From Anas platyrhynchos (taxonomy: Eukaryota > Chordata > Aves > Anseriformes > Anatidae): a stretch of 64,000 nucleotides of DNA. The stretch spans positions 83,674,001 to 83,738,000 of the forward strand of contig NC_092589.1 in assembly GCF_047663525.1 (NCBI RefSeq), read 5' to 3'. Both the position numbers and the translations under genes were made by a program. Position 1 is the first letter of the stretch. Each line of letters begins with the position of its first letter. The notes below the pieces were generated by a model. The model worked only from the letters and a program-made list of their open reading frames with translations. It was not told the DNA's origin and did no database searches. Shown piece after piece: positions 14,571-28,245 of this stretch.

Positions 14571-15125
14571 TATGTGCTGCACTCTGCACTGGTGCAGCCT
14601 CACCTTGAGTACTGTGCGCATTTTTGGGCACCACAGCATAAGAAAGACATAAAACTACTGCAGAGTGTCCAAAGGAGGGATATGAGGATAGGGAAGGGTC
14701 TCAAGAGCAAGATGTATGAGGATCAGCTGAGGCCCCTTGGTTTGTTCAGCCCAGAGCAGAGCAGGCTGAGGGGAGGCCTCATGGCGGCCTGCAGCTCCCT
14801 CAGGAGGGGAGCGGAGGGGCAGGCGCTGAGCTCTGCTCTCTGGGGACAGCGACAGGACCCGAGGGAACGGCATGGAGCTGGGACAGGGGAGGGTCAGGCT
14901 GGGGGTAAGGGAAAGGTTCTGCACCCAGAGGGTGGTCAGGCACTGGGACAGGCTCCTCAGGGCAGTGGTCACAGCTCCAGACCTGCTGGTGTTGAACAAG
15001 TGTTTGGTCAATGCTCTCAGACGCATGGTCTGATTTTTGGGTGGTCCTGTGTGGAGCCAGGAGTTGGACTCGATGGTCTTTGTGGGTCCCTTCCTGCTAG
15101 GTGTCTTCTATGATTCTATGATTTT
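14571..15125 (+). mobile_element. CR1 LINE fragment, plus strand
   Basis: The sequence begins inside the CR1 ORF2 C-terminal region: the bases at 14,577-14,680 translate to an SALVQPHLEYCAHFWAP-like stretch followed by HKKDIKLLQSVQRR, a CR1 signature. It ends at the 3' tail TATGATTCTATGATT near 15,108-15,122. Only the last ~555 bases are present. The open frame at 14,574-15,113 starts in the CR1 frame but leaves it after frameshifts; it is not a host protein. Confidence 0.92.
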
Positions 15126-17113
15126 AAAAACCCAGTTAAAAATTTCATCTCACTCACAAGTGAAATTCTGCTTCCAGGTGTCCTCTACATGTATAACTGG
15201 GAGTTGGTCCATCTGTTCCCATATAAAAGAGAAACAAAAGCATGTAAGGCAGATTATTTTTTCCCAAAACATGGTTTCTGGAGAGCATAATGTAATGCCA
15301 GGAGGCTGTTTATTACCTTGCCAGTGTTGACACGTTCCCATGCTTGTTTGATACACCCAAATTGTTGCATTGCATTTGGTATGCCATTTGCTACATTATT
15401 AAGCAGTCACCATTGGATTCAGTTTCAAATCAGACTGGCTATATTGCCATGCTTACTTCTATTACTGAGTTGAATTCACCTGATTTGGTTTTCAATGAAA
15501 CTATAAAGACTGGATTCAATTGGCACCTTTGAAGATGTGCAGAGCAGTATTTTACACTCAGCATTTCCACAGAAATTCATCTTCACAGAATTTTTTAAGG
15601 GATTAGAGCACTTAGGATACTCCAAATACTTACTTATAGCACTACTTATAAAGAAAGTTAATAAACATTGCCAATCTGAGCTCTGTATGTGAAGTACCGA
15701 TGGTTTCAATTCTGAACTGAGTAAACTCCAACATCAACAGACAGATTCTTACTGTCCTCAAAAGGTAATGTGACAGGAATTCAAAAATGGAGAGAAAAAA
15801 ATTAGCTTCCCGTTTCAAAGGTACAAACCAGTCAAACTGCAAAAGACTGAAAAAAAAATAAAAAATCATAATTTTAAAAATAAGGAACTACTTATAATCA
15901 GCATTAGAGAAGGTCTGTCTCTTTCTACAGCATCAAATATTAACCAGTGTCAAAGCCAGATCAGCCACCCAATCTAATATAGTGAATTACACAGACTGAT
16001 AGTTTGATTTTAATATGACAATTCCTGTAAACTGGTTATTCCTGGTATGAAACATTTAATTAAGAACCAAAGAGCTCAAAGTCACAAACTATCTCCATAA
16101 TTCATCTCACCGTGTCTGGATTTTTGAAGTCAGCATTGTTCCAAAGTGCCAATTTCACAGTCAGTTTGCTCAGTTCCTATTGTAGTGATGTAAAACTGCC
16201 CTTCATCACTGATGATTGTATGATCAGTGGGGATCTAAGGCTTTTAAGCGTCATTCCCATATTATTACAATATATTCTAAAAGTAGAGCTTTAAAAACAT
16301 AACAAGTCCCAATAACTCAGTCTGTTTCTTAGCAGCCCAGTAAAAGGAGGTCGTTCAAAATACAGAAATCTGTATTTGATCCCCATTGTTACAGCTAGAA
16401 GGAGAGCAACCAACAGATGCCCTAACAGACCTGGAGAGGACTGATCTCTTCAGGTTAGGGCAGCTCTTGTAAATTGAACAAATCTCTGCTTGTCTAGATT
16501 GCACAGGGAACTTCTAACACAGCGCAAAAATTAGAGATCAGCTCAAGACAGCACATTGTTTCTTCACCTCCACCATATCCTCTGCCTAATAATCTTTAGT
16601 CTGGTCTTCCTGGAGCCACCTCACAGAAACCCGTGCTGTAGTAACAGGTCTCTACAGCAAACAGATTCAGATCCTAACATTCCTCAGTTTAAATATCCCA
16701 TATGATCTGCTATTGAAATCCAGCAAATCTCTGAAAGGCATAATTCACCAATAAGTACCATGTAAGCTGCTCTAAAGGATTATTTTCCCCATAGACTACA
16801 TAGTGGAAAGTGTTGAAGTGAATAAAATTAGTATGTGAAAAGCTAATTCTTGACCTAATATTTAAATAAAGATTCCCATTTGAGTCTAGCATTTAATTAT
16901 CACATACCAGATGTGTGTTTATGCTGTGCAGGCGCATGTAGTCAAGTCAGCAGTCATACTGAACATCAAACCTCCATCAAACCAAGCTTAATGTACTAAT
17001 GCCAGGAACTCCTTAGACTTGGACATTTCTCTGGTTTTAGCAAGTCACTTTGCCTTTCCAATAATTTTTTCCCAACAGTACTGTATAGCTGTTGCCAATA
17101 GACTTCTTAACCA
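15126..17113. other. Intergenic DNA, no supported gene
   Basis: AT-rich sequence without recognisable repeats or coding signs. Small open frames on both strands (15,150-15,870; 16,112-16,294; 16,710-16,892) look random. Confidence 0.55.
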
Positions 17114-17517
17114 GAATCACAGAATCACAGAACCTCTAGGTTGGAAGAGACCTCAAGATCATCGAGTCCAACCTCTAACCTAACACTAACAGTACCCACT
17201 AAACCATATCCCTAAGCTCTACATCTAAACGTCTTTTAAAGACTTCCAGGGATGGTGACTCCACCACCTCCCTGGGCAGCCCGTTCCAGTGCCTAACAAC
17301 CCTTTCAGTAAAGAAATTCTTCCTAACATCTAACCTAAAACTCCCCTGGCGTAACTTTAGCCCATTCCCCCTCGTCCTGTCACCAGGCACATGGGAGAAC
17401 AGGCCAACCCCCACCTCGCTACAGCCTCCTTTAATGTACTTATACAGAGCAATAAGGTCACCCCTGAGCCTCCTCTTCTCTAGGCTGAACAAGCCTAGAG
17501 TTATCAATCTCTGTTTT
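17114..17517 (-). mobile_element. CR1 LINE fragment, relatively young
   Basis: On the + strand it starts with AGAATCACAGAATCACAG and CTAGGTTGGAAGAGACC, the reversed CR1 3' end. The minus strand keeps an open frame from about 17,517 to 17,199 that reads as the last ~105 residues of CR1 ORF2, with [19 protein letters not shown], then [14 protein letters not shown] and ending in [16 protein letters not shown]. The intact frame means few changes since insertion. It is 5'-truncated right after the LGLFSLEK block, with unrelated sequence beyond 17,517. Confidence 0.93.
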
Positions 17518-18613
17518 ATATTCTGAATACTCAGAAAAACAATTAGCACTGTTGTTACAGGAACTTATTCAAGGCACAAGTAAAACAGGTAGATATCTAT
17601 CGCAGTTGTTGCTTGCACAGTAAAGCAAGCAGGTTGTCTTCCCCTTTTTGCCCATGCCAGAGCCAAGCTTATCTGTGTTAACTGCTGCCAGGGGAGAGAA
17701 TGGGTATGGTGGTGACAGCTCCAGATAGGTGGACGACAGATCTCTCCCAAAGGCATCAATCACTCCCCTGTTGTTTCTGGTCACTGTGGCATTCAAAGAC
17801 AGTTCTCCAGACTTGTCCTCTCCATTTGGGGCTTCAGCAGTTCAGCCCCATGTAAATAGATGGCAGAAAAGTTCAATATTGCCTATACTGCTGGGAAAAT
17901 TGGGTCTACATCCAAATATTACAGAGTCAGGGTATTTAAGTCAATGAATAAGTAATGTTGGAATAAATGTGTGATTTAGTTAATTAATGGTGCTTCTAGA
18001 TTAATTACAATCCCTTCTTTGATTATCCATCCCCTTCAGCTGTACAATCTGCAGTTTTGACATTTTTCTGCCTTGCTTCCAAATGCCAAGATTGTTCAGA
18101 ATGCCCACTTTCCCATGAGTGCTTAGCTCTCCTAGCACACCTTTTAAAATGTCAGGATGTCAGGGAGTTACTACCCAAAGCCTTTTTATATGGCCTTGAT
18201 CCTTTTTTTCTTTTTTTTTTTTTTTTTTTTTTTGAGATTTCTATTCTGGGTATCTATTTCACCATGAAGCGAATCTTGATTCTGTACACTGCTGCTGGCA
18301 TAGTATACTACCCGTCCCCAGGAAACTAACAGGGAATAATTCAACATGCTTGTCTAACTTCTTTCAGACTCTGAAAGAAAGATAAAATAAGGAGGAGGTT
18401 CAAAAAGGTAGCATTATTAGGGAAGTGGGACAAACATGTTGGTGGCAGAGTCAACAACCAGGAAATGGTAATTAAGCCATGATGCACTACTCTACATGCA
18501 CACACATCCATTTTACCAGTTCCTTGGTGACAGCCACTGGTTCCAGCAGCAACTATGCAACAAGTCTGCCCCATGACTATGTCACCGGTGTCAAGAACCT
18601 TTGTTGACCAGAC
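17518..18613. other. Intergenic DNA with poly(T)
   Basis: No gene seen. A T-run with one C interruption lies at 18,203-18,233. Reversed, it would be a poly(A) of a minus-strand retroposon, but no recognisable body lies beside it. Confidence 0.5.
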
Positions 18614-18755
18614 ACAGAATCACAGAGTGGTTGAGGTTGGAAGGCACCTCTGGAGGTCATCTGGTCCAAGCCCCAGTTCAGGCAGTAGCACTTAGAGCCT
18701 GTTGCCCTGAGCTTTTGAATTTCCAAGGATACACCATCAGCTCTTCATCCCTTCG
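18614..18755 (-). mobile_element. Short CR1 3' fragment
   Basis: The + strand shows CACAGAATCACAGAGTGG, then GAGGTTGGAAGGCACCTC and TGGAGGTCATCTGGTCCAA, the reversed 3' end of CR1. Similarity fades after the CTTTTGAATTTCCAAGGAT segment. Too short to keep any coding frame. Confidence 0.85.
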
Positions 18756-21220
18756 TTAAATGAAAGGCTCCAAGGAAGGGTTTGAAAAACAACGTTTAGA
18801 AGGGTGCTGTCCCATCTTCTTTAGACAGTAGATGAGGATCATCCTAATGAAGATTTGTCTGTGCAAGGTGAGACAGTGGTCTCCTGTGGTTTGATGGTGG
18901 TGCCAGTGCTAATGAGTAGGGTATGGGGGATCCCCACCACGATATTCTGGTTGGTCTGAGCTACGAGGAGGAACAAATACTTTATAGAATGGGGATATGT
19001 GCTATTATAAATTATGTAGTTTAGTTTTCCACACTGATCCTCTTTGAAAGACTGCATCTGAATAAGCTGTGCAAATACTGTCCTTAAGCTGTTTCAGCTC
19101 AGAGAATTTCTACTTTACACAGTATTACAGATAATATTTACCCCTACTCCCTTTCTTCTTCTTTCATTAAAGTAACACAAATGAAGTTTTCATTCTTTTA
19201 ATGATAGCAACTAGAAATGAAAGATGAGGTTCAAGTGTAGGGATATCTGGATTTTGATCCTCTAGATAATCTTCAGCATTGTTTAACAAGAGTCAATTTG
19301 TTTTGAGAGATTTCCTACAGTGCCAGATATGTTGGTAGTATTAGGTTCTGCACATTTCTGCAGTTTCTCCTACCTGAGTCAAATGCACTTCAAACTATGT
19401 CAGCCTTTACTCGCAGGCTACCAATTACTTTCATGAGTCTTTCTGAATCTCCCTGCTGAGAGCACGTGGACTGTCCCACTTTGGTTTTCATGCATTGGTT
19501 TGTGATCGGATTTTTCTGAACAGGCAAGCATTTGATGCGAGCTTTGAAAATTCCTAAGTGAGATTTCACAGGGAAGCGTGGCATATTCAGCTGCCTTCTC
19601 AAACACAGTGTGCACAACTTTCTGAAATATTAATTGCAGTATTTTTTTCAGAGTATGCTCTAGTGAAATTTACTCTTTTGCTTTTAAAAACAGAATTGAG
19701 AAATTATCTTTAATACTGAAGATTTTGAGCTCTGGGCATTTACATTGTTAAGAGTTTATTTACTTACATTATTTTTACAACATTTATTTTATAAGAAAAA
19801 TATGCTACTCCTGTAAACATATGAGGCACTTAAGGTTAAAGAAATATGGAAATACAAAGCACGTATGGCTAAAACTATGAGAAAAAAAAAAATTAATAGG
19901 GCTGAACTCAGTTAACATAGTGACACTACAGGGTTATTAATGGTTCTTTTGCAAATTGTTTCTGAGATCAGGGTCATTAACTTGTCTGATATTTATGGAT
20001 TTTTTTTTTCCATTAAGAGAACTGGCATCTCCTGTAAGGCCCACATTAATGGTCCCTACAGAACTCCTTTTCCAGGGAGTCTGGAGAGGCCTCTGTAAAA
20101 AAAATAAAAATAAAAATAAAAAATTAATCAGGTTTGCTCTCCTCTTTTTGCTTATGGAAACCAAATCACAGAGATGACGTGGCTTCCCAAGGGCAGGGAG
20201 AAGGCAGTTTGAGAAAGGAGAAGTGTCCCTGAGCTAGCTTGCTGAGTGTCCTTGCCATGAGCTCAGGCTTCCCTTCAAGACCCTCATGTGGGTAGTTAAA
20301 CCACAGTAGAGCAAATGCCAGTTATTTATTCATGATAATGTATTTCTTTTATCTTTCAGGTGGAAGGGAAGGAAAGTAATACCAAAAAAATAAAATAAAA
20401 AATCAGATTTGGAAAAGAAGGGATTTGAGAAAGCTTCGTTTGACCTTCTACATCACTGAACAGGCAGATGTGAGCCTGGGAGCCCAGAGACCCTTTGGTA
20501 CTTTGCTATTCTAAGCAGCCCCTTACAAAACTTTTATGGACAAGCAGACACAGGAACTTATTTCAGCTTGGTCAGGCCTTTTAAACGGAAATAAACTCTT
20601 CATCCTCCATTAACAGTAGAGCATCCGTTCTTGCCAGTCTGTGTGTCTTGTTAGGATATAGCTTGTGTTAAATTGCCCCCTAGAGGAGACAAAGCAAATG
20701 CAGCAGAAAGAAATGGCAGCACGTAGTAACAAGCTTTTGACAGCTTCAATACCAATGCAACAGTGCCATGCTGTTCTTTCAATAAATCGGGAAGGAAATC
20801 TCATGGTCCAGTAACACTTTGCTCCGTTTTGCTTCAAGGGCATAAAAATCATGTGTTGTAAAATAAAATTACGTTGTGGTTTCAAGATTAGGAGGCAAAT
20901 CATTGACCAAAGGTAAAGGTCTGCTTTTCAGAGAGAGTTGCACTCTTCACTTGTAATTAGCTTTAGAGGGAACAGGATGAGGTTTTGACTAGAAACGGAT
21001 TGCTCTTGATCAAATTCAACTCTTTCTGTTTCACAGTCATTCAGTTCTGAGATAGCATTTTACAGTTTTAACATGTCCTCTTACCATGTTAAATTGATAG
21101 GCAGCTTTTGCAAAAAGAATGCACTAGAAAACAAAATTCATTAGCTGTTGCAGCCCTTTGTCCTTGCAACAGCAATTTGATCGGACTTTTTTAAAATTAT
21201 CTGTTTAAAGAAGAGTTGTA

Positions 21221-21260
21221 TTTTGTTTTGTTTTGTTTTGTTTTGTTTTGTTTTGTTTTT
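21221..21260. repeat. (TTTTG)n simple repeat
   Basis: Seven perfect TTTTG units followed by a T-run. It could be the reversed A-rich tail of an old retroposon, but no body is recognisable next to it. Confidence 0.95.
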
Positions 21261-21811
21261 AAGTCTGAAATAATGACCATGTCCCTTACCTGGACCTTTT
21301 CACCATTACTAAGTCTGCCTATCAACGTCACAAAAGAAACTAATGGTGTTATGCATCTTAGGGTGAAACTTGTGCTATCCATTGTGATGAGGGATATCTG
21401 CTTCCATTTAAAAAGAAAAATAGCAGATCAAAGGCTGCTATTGTTTCATTGTAGGCATTTGTAACAACATCACCGCACCTCTCCAAAGGAACAAAAAAAA
21501 AAAAAAAAAGTGTTAATTTAACTGTTGAGAATGTTGTTTGTGTAGCTCTCGGTTGGGTGGAAATGCAATACTTAAAAGCAAAATTTGGGTGAATGGAGGT
21601 AGAAGAAATAAAAGATTCATTGATAAGCAGTAAAGTATCTGGGAATAAATTCATCCCTACTGAATGCTTATTGCTCTGATTTTACATCAGAGGTAAATTT
21701 CTCTCCTTTTTTTGGAAACTACAAAGATGTATATTGCCACATAAGCTAAAACAATGCATCAGTCATATTTTCTTATATGAGGTTAGGAAACCTGTAAGTC
21801 CTTTAATACAG

Positions 21812-21815
<4 letters not shown>

Positions 21816-21850
<35 letters not shown>

Positions 21851-21864
21851 AGAGAGAGAGAGAG
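21816..21864. repeat. Poly(A) of 32 bases joined to (GA)n
   Basis: A run of 32 A is followed by about eight GA units and then AAAAATAA. The length of such a run is prone to sequencing and assembly error. Upstream sequence shows no clear retroposed gene. Confidence 0.95.
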
Positions 21865-24800
21865 AAAAATAATTCTGGTTACTCTAACTGTCAACATGGC
21901 AAATAATAGCTGTTTTAATGAGAGGAAGCTGGAGAACCTAAGGTCTCTGTTATGGTATAGTAACATAAGAAATTAACTGTTTAACTTTGCTACCTTTGCC
22001 AGGCTTCTGTCCTGCCCCTCTGATGGAAGGTACTTCCTCCAAGGCATGACAACATGACAAACTCTTAATCAGTTCCCAAATTGCTATAAATTTCCATATT
22101 CACATAAGGTGATTCCTCTTTCAATACACCTTACCATAATGGGCTGAAAGCGATGGTGTTGTAGGAAAAACATGATGAATGGACTGGATGTCCTTTTTTA
22201 CAAAGGAGGAAAATCAGCTGGAATGACACTGGTATCAATTTTACAAGTTTCTTCTGTGTTGAACTTTTAAAATGGAAGTTACAAAGCTAATCACAGTATT
22301 TATTTCAGTGTAAACGTGTCAGCCAGCACCCTCAGTACTGATGGATTTATGCATGCTCAGTTCACTTAAGTATTTTCCAACCTGATCTTCTTCCAACAAA
22401 GACAAGTCATCCTTGCTGCAGACTTTCCCCTGATCTCTGGGGCCTGGGATTAGTTGCAACTAAGTTCTACTGTCGCTGTGTTTGGGAACAAAGACCTGTT
22501 CTAAATGACAGCACCACCACCACCCTGCCCAGTCCACCCTACGGTAGGAGAGGAATAGATCATTGTGAAACCTATAACAATAATTCTAACTTTAGAGTTC
22601 ACTGCCTTATAATAATAATACATAAGTTATAATAAGAAGAAATAAGTTCACAAACTTATTTTTATAATTACTTCAGTCCTGGGACCCATGATAACAAAGG
22701 GCAGTAGACGTCCTTCAGAAGTGTATGCAGACATTTATAAATGCTTGAGAGAACATGAACAATACAGACAGAGCAATGTAATAAAGAATGTCATCTCATA
22801 AATCTGGGGCAGAAAACACATCGTCATCAATCTTATGATGCATGAGAACTGCATAATAATTCGATGGGTGCATTTCTGGAATTGTATATAGCATCTCTCA
22901 GCTGCCTCTACACATTACTGTTAGGGACAATGTATTATTGCGGGGATGAGAAAAATGAGTTAAGGATTACATTTTACAAAGCATTAAAATAGAACCATAA
23001 CATCAAATCAATGCGAGCTACTGTAGAAAATGCATAATAGGAATGCCATCAGTTTAGACTTATCCGTGACTTTGCTGTAAACTTATCTCAAGTTTCCACA
23101 CAGGCTAATGTGAGCAGGAACATCATATTGCAAAGACAGAGTTGAGCTTTATTTGACATATTTTATCTAAACATATCTTTTTATGAACACGTTTGTTGGT
23201 TCCTACCATTCTGCAATAGGAGCACCTTCTGAAATCTTGCACAAAGTACTCTGGGAAACATTGCCTGTTCTTCCAATATGCTGGTGATCATTTAATACAC
23301 TGATATTTGGCATTCTTTAAATTCTTTCAGCTAAGTAACCAAGGGAGCGCCACTGCCTTCACAAAGTGAGAAAACGGTGAAATTGTGTGAGGGAACATAT
23401 GAGACCTGGAGTTACTATGATGAGAGAGAATGAGTTTTGTGAGGCACTAATTTGCAGAAAATTAGGCTTCAACAGTTTCACCGGTTCTGATGAAGAATCT
23501 CATCCTGTGTTTCTAGCTCCTATAGATTTCTGTCAGTCTTGCAGATATGAACATAAGAGGCACATCTGTCTGTTGATGTGGCCCCATAACCATGGCAAGG
23601 TGGCCAAAGAGCACCCTGCTGCTGACCGTGTGCCCTCGTGCCAGTTGTGCACTTCTAGCACAACAAGCAATCTCAGGTTCAGCAGCAATGATGTTTGGGG
23701 TGAGCTGGAGCAGCGTGCTTATCTGGCTAGAAACTAATCCTGCTGAAGGGAAGACCTCATTGGGACATGCCAGAACCAGTGCTGGAGCTGAGACAAGAGA
23801 GGTGATAGGAACACATAGCAAGACAGCAGGGAGAAAAACATCCTGCCATCAGATTGGCTCTAGTCCACCTTGAAACCTCAGGACTAATGCACTCAGAGAA
23901 GAACAACAGCTCTGAGCACTGAACATCTGCATTGCTCTTGTTCAGGGAATACAGATAGGGATTTCCTCGGCCATCAAGTCTGTCCCATCCACTGCTGCTT
24001 CCTGGCCTCTGAATTTCCCCACCAGGGGAACTCTGAATTACAGCACCACAGACCCTGCCTTTGTCTGAGCTGAGTGCTAGAGGAGAAACTTGGCTTGCTG
24101 CTTGCCAGCAATACAGATCTCTGCAATAGCTAGCCATGACAAAAATATATCTGTCAAAAGAAAATGGCCTACCCAAATTCACTACGTGCCAGCCTCTTCC
24201 TGACAGCTATCTGAGAATAATACTACTACAACGAGGTGACGCTCCTAGAGCAACGTGAAATGCAAGCACATGAGAAAACAAGATCTGAGATTTGTTGTAT
24301 GTATCAGTTCTTACCTGGATGATGGTCAGATCCAGTGAGGAATCGGTGCAGGCTATGTTCATCAGCAAAAACATGAGAGACTGTGTCTTAAAAGGGACAG
24401 CACATTTGTTACTGCAGAACTGTGGGCCTGCTCTAAGTCATGCAGGCCAGCAAAGCAGCCAGCAGCAGTAACTCACGAGTGCTGGGCATTTCTAGACCTA
24501 TACAGCAAATCTCTTTTGATGTCAGAGATAAGCCACGTTTCATGAGGGAAGTAAGAAAGACAAATAACAGGTGATACTCGTTTACAGAAACCCACCTGAA
24601 ACAGATGCTGAAGCACTGATAACAGAAGATGTTTGCAATGAGTTTCATAAACAATCTATAGAACTGCATAAGAAATTAACACATCACAGCTCGTTATCCT
24701 GTGCATATGCTTAATTTACATGGAATAACTGTGAATGCATTCTTGTCAGCTTGAATCCACAGCGCTCTCTCAATAGCAAGCACACAAGTACTACACTACG

Positions 24801-26490
24801 TGCTGCTGTGCTGTGCTGGTATGCCCATGTCATTGCACATCTTCACAGTAAAGTGTGAAATGACCTTGAGACAGTGAGGTTTTTCCCCTAAGTCTGCATT
24901 GCCTGACAGACCCAGGAGCTGTTGAAAGTTATGTGGGCTCCAGTGCCAGGCCAATGCCCCGTCTCCTACCACCCCATGCCTGTCCTCCTCTGTGCTGCAT
25001 CATGGTTTTCCACCTCTCAAGGCCTCTGCTGTTGTACAGGGCTGTATTTCTCCGCCCCATGACATTGTGTTAGAGCCATAAATATTTCATTCTGGATAGA
25101 ATAACTGACCGTAGCACTCCCTATACAGAACTATGGCTGTACCACACAAAGACACACAAGAGCAAATTAAACACAGACTCATGGTCAATTAGAGAAAATG
25201 CTGTCACCGCTAAGCCAAGCAAAACAAAGCTATAGGCACATCTAGAAAAGCTCAGACAGCAAGCCTGACAAACCTCAGCCTTGCTGTCTTTCAAATTCAG
25301 TACAAAGTTTATTATTTGTATTGAAAAACAAATCCTGTAAAACAAGGATTAGGCTCTGATTCCTAGAGGTATATGGCCAAAATCTTGTTTTTCCTTCTCT
25401 TCGAGACAAAAAAAAAAAAAAAAAAAAAATCCTTCTCTATACAAGCGGAGATCAAGAAATTAACTTCATTTCTGGGAGTGATTCATCCAGCCCCATGTCT
25501 GCTGGTATCTCCCCCAGCTCATCCCACCATTTACCAAGTGACAGGGTGGTCATTACGGGCTCACCATCCACCTGTATCCACACAGAGGCTTTTAGGGCAA
25601 GACAGTGTGCCTCCACATCGACTCAGAAATTGAGTGGTAACATAAAAGAAGAGGTGTTAACCAGAACAGCTTCACTGTGATTGATGACAGCTGAATTAAA
25701 CATGAGAGAACTGTTAAAAACCCTTTTGTTCCTGTACAGATGGAATTTCAACTTGCAATTTTACCTTTAAAAAATCATTATTTGAATTTACAACCACATA
25801 TGAAAAGCAGGTTTTTTCCTGGTCTCACAGCCAGTGCCCAGAAAGGCAAATAGCACCTGCAGGACTGCTCAGGGGGTTCACCCTTGACTCCTGCACACTC
25901 ACTGAGCACAAACCTGGCATGTGAGCATTTGAACCCCATACATGGATCCTCAGTGCTTTGGACAGGTTGTATGAGGTACAGAAGAGAGGCCACAACACTC
26001 CACAATTTAACTTTTGGCATTTGGGATTTGAAGCCACAGATTTTCCATTTTGATTCACATATGTGAAAAGTCATTAAAAATGTTCAGTTAAAATAGCAAA
26101 AATATATGCAAACTAGCGCATGTGTTTCTGCCCTCATATGACTCACCCCTTTCCTTCCTGTAATGCCCAGTAAACTTATTTTTGCCAAGGAAGAAATTAC
26201 CCATTCAGTTTAATAATTGTCACCTCTGTTGCAACAGACCTGCTGGCTGTTTTGAAGTCTTGTCCTGAGAAAGGACCAGGAGCAATGAGTTGCAGGGAAG
26301 TCAATAAAGATGGATCGAGAGCCCTGCTGGTCAGGTTTGAAATGTAACTGAATTAATCGAGTTGATGGGACAATTTTATCTTATTTTTTTGCAAATGTTT
26401 CATTTTTCTGTCAGGGAAATATGCTTAACCTTTCCAAGGATATTTTAAGACTGTAATAATGAGATCTATAAAAAAGAGCAATAAACTGTA

Positions 26491-26512
26491 ATGCATTTTA
26501 ATGCATTTTAAT
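26491..26512. repeat. Tandem 10-mer with POU-like core
   Basis: The decamer ATGCATTTTA occurs twice back to back and is followed by ATT. Each copy holds an ATGCAT core related to the octamer sites of POU factors. It sits inside an AT-rich repeat-free block. Function is only a guess. Confidence 0.6.
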
Positions 26513-27638
26513 TGTTCAGTAAGCTCAATAAGTACTGCAGCTAAAATGCCTGGCATTCAAAACATAAGAAAGGACAACAGCAATGTAGTAAAATCCCTTG
26601 GACACTAAAAATTGTATTATCTGTGTCGTGGATCTATTAAAGTTTACTGGCTGAGTAATAATTGATTAAATATTGTAGCTATAATTATTTACATCCCAAA
26701 TTTTAATATTTCCTATTTCTGATAACAGAGAATGACAGTAAGCCTGTTATATGCACTTTGAATGTGGAATACCCCATTAAGAACTAGGAAATACTTTAAT
26801 GACGAAATACAAAAATAGAAATAAAAAAATAAATAAATAAAAAAGAAATTGCTTAATTTGGAGTAACTGCTAAAATCTGAATTTTCTCTGAATCAAATAT
26901 ACTGAGTGATAGCAGAATCTTACTTAATCAAGCACCTCTCCCTTATCTGCTGAATGAGTAAAGAAAACATTTTCATACACAATAAAGGCAATTTAACTTC
27001 TACTTGTAATTCTTTGTACTGCTCTGGGTGCTTGGAGAGCTGCAATTGTCTATAATCCTCATAAACAAATCTTAGCATAGTCTATAAGGAGATCTCAGGC
27101 AACTGTTTCACCTTGCACTGCCTTCCTGATAGCGCTGGCACAGTAAGGAGAGACAGAAAGGTGCTGCCTGGGCATAGTGAATGCCAGCAACCAGCAAAGC
27201 ATCTTTGTGAAGCTAAAGTGATCTGGATATACACTATATAGCAAACACTTAGGCAGCATGCATACATAATGTAGACATACAGCTCTAGATATACATACAA
27301 CATACAAATACAATATATATCCCAACTTGGGATATTCTATGATTCTATACAAAAAGATAATATGCCATGCAGTATATAAATATATAACGTACATAATACA
27401 TTGTATATAATACAGCATTAAGTATCCATCATATTATGCCAATCAGTGTAAGGAGATCTCTGCATCATGACCTCAATATAAAAATTCTTTGAGTGTCTAC
27501 AGCATTGCTCTTGTTATCTTGTACAGTTCTTTTCTTGTGTGAGATTGAGAATACTAAATCAGATGCAAAAACTTACATATGTTTATTATACATTGCCCTC
27601 AAATCAATGTCACTCCCTTTCTCTACCAACGATAACAT

Positions 27639-27998
27639 GTTGCTGACAGAAGGAAGACCCAGACACTCAACATGAGTGAACAATGAACTTCAATGGATAG
27701 CTCAGTCGCCTTTTATCTAGTTTGAACATAATCAACTCATACATATTGCAGAAACGAAGCTCAGGATTGGCTAACACTTCCCGGGCTTTTCAGTCTGTTC
27801 CTCCTTCTTTTGGCTCCCTGTCCCGCCTTAGGGACTTTCCCCATCGCCCAAGGGCATCGTGTCCTTGAGCCTGATTGGCTCTCAGCCTGCTGTGTACGTG
27901 CCCAGGCTCATGTGAGTTGAGTAGGGTGCTTCACTAGCCCTTTGTCTCCCAACTGCTCAACATCCACATGTCCTGCCTCACTTAACCATTCCTCCACA
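27639..27998 (-). mobile_element. Solo LTR of an endogenous retrovirus-like element
   Basis: Read on the minus strand the segment starts TGTGGAGGAATGG at 27,998 and would end in ACA near 27,639. In order it has two CCAAT boxes (GATTGGCT on the + strand at 27,873-27,880 and 27,765-27,772), a TATA-like AGATAAAAGG at about 27,709-27,718, and then a short transcribed-region-like piece. That is promoter architecture of an LTR about 360 bases long. No gag, pol or env remains on either side, so it is probably a solo LTR. I could not find a convincing target-site duplication, so the ends are uncertain. The family is not named. Confidence 0.6.
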
Positions 27999-28245
27999 AT
28001 GACACTTGGTTTTCTTTCAAACTCCTTTTTATTCCTAGAATAATGTTCCTATACCAAGGCAGTCTCTGCAGGGTTCCATGGAAATGCTCAAAGCACTTCA
28101 CAAAACCAAGAGCTACGTCTCTTCTCTTGGTTTCATCAGCTGACTTTGCAGCTTCACATACAAAAACAGACCGGTCACATAGCATGGTGAGGCACTGATA
28201 TAAATTATTATGCAACAATGCCTATCATGTTTCATGTTGAATTAC

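Larger units (their letters stand above)
18756..27638. other. Intergenic DNA, AT-rich, no supported gene
   Basis: Long unique-looking AT-rich region. It holds the A/T repeats listed separately, an AAAATAAAAATAAA tract at about 20,098-20,128, an A-run at about 25,407-25,429, an AAATAAATAAATAA tract at about 26,823-26,842, and an AT-dinucleotide-rich stretch at about 27,225-27,420 with a small CR1-tail-like TATTCTATGATTCTAT at 27,332-27,347. Blocks at 22,560-23,060 and 26,360-26,760 are AT-rich, repeat-free and full of TAAT cores. Frames around 23,387-24,182 look random. Confidence 0.5.

Noticed and set aside
14574-15113. 179-codon + frame
   Set aside because: Its first third is CR1 ORF2 and the rest is CR1 3' sequence read out of frame; not a host gene.
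27225-27420. AT-dinucleotide-rich stretch with a CR1-tail-like word
   Set aside because: Low-complexity sequence; a single TTCTATGATTCTAT word is not enough to call a CR1.
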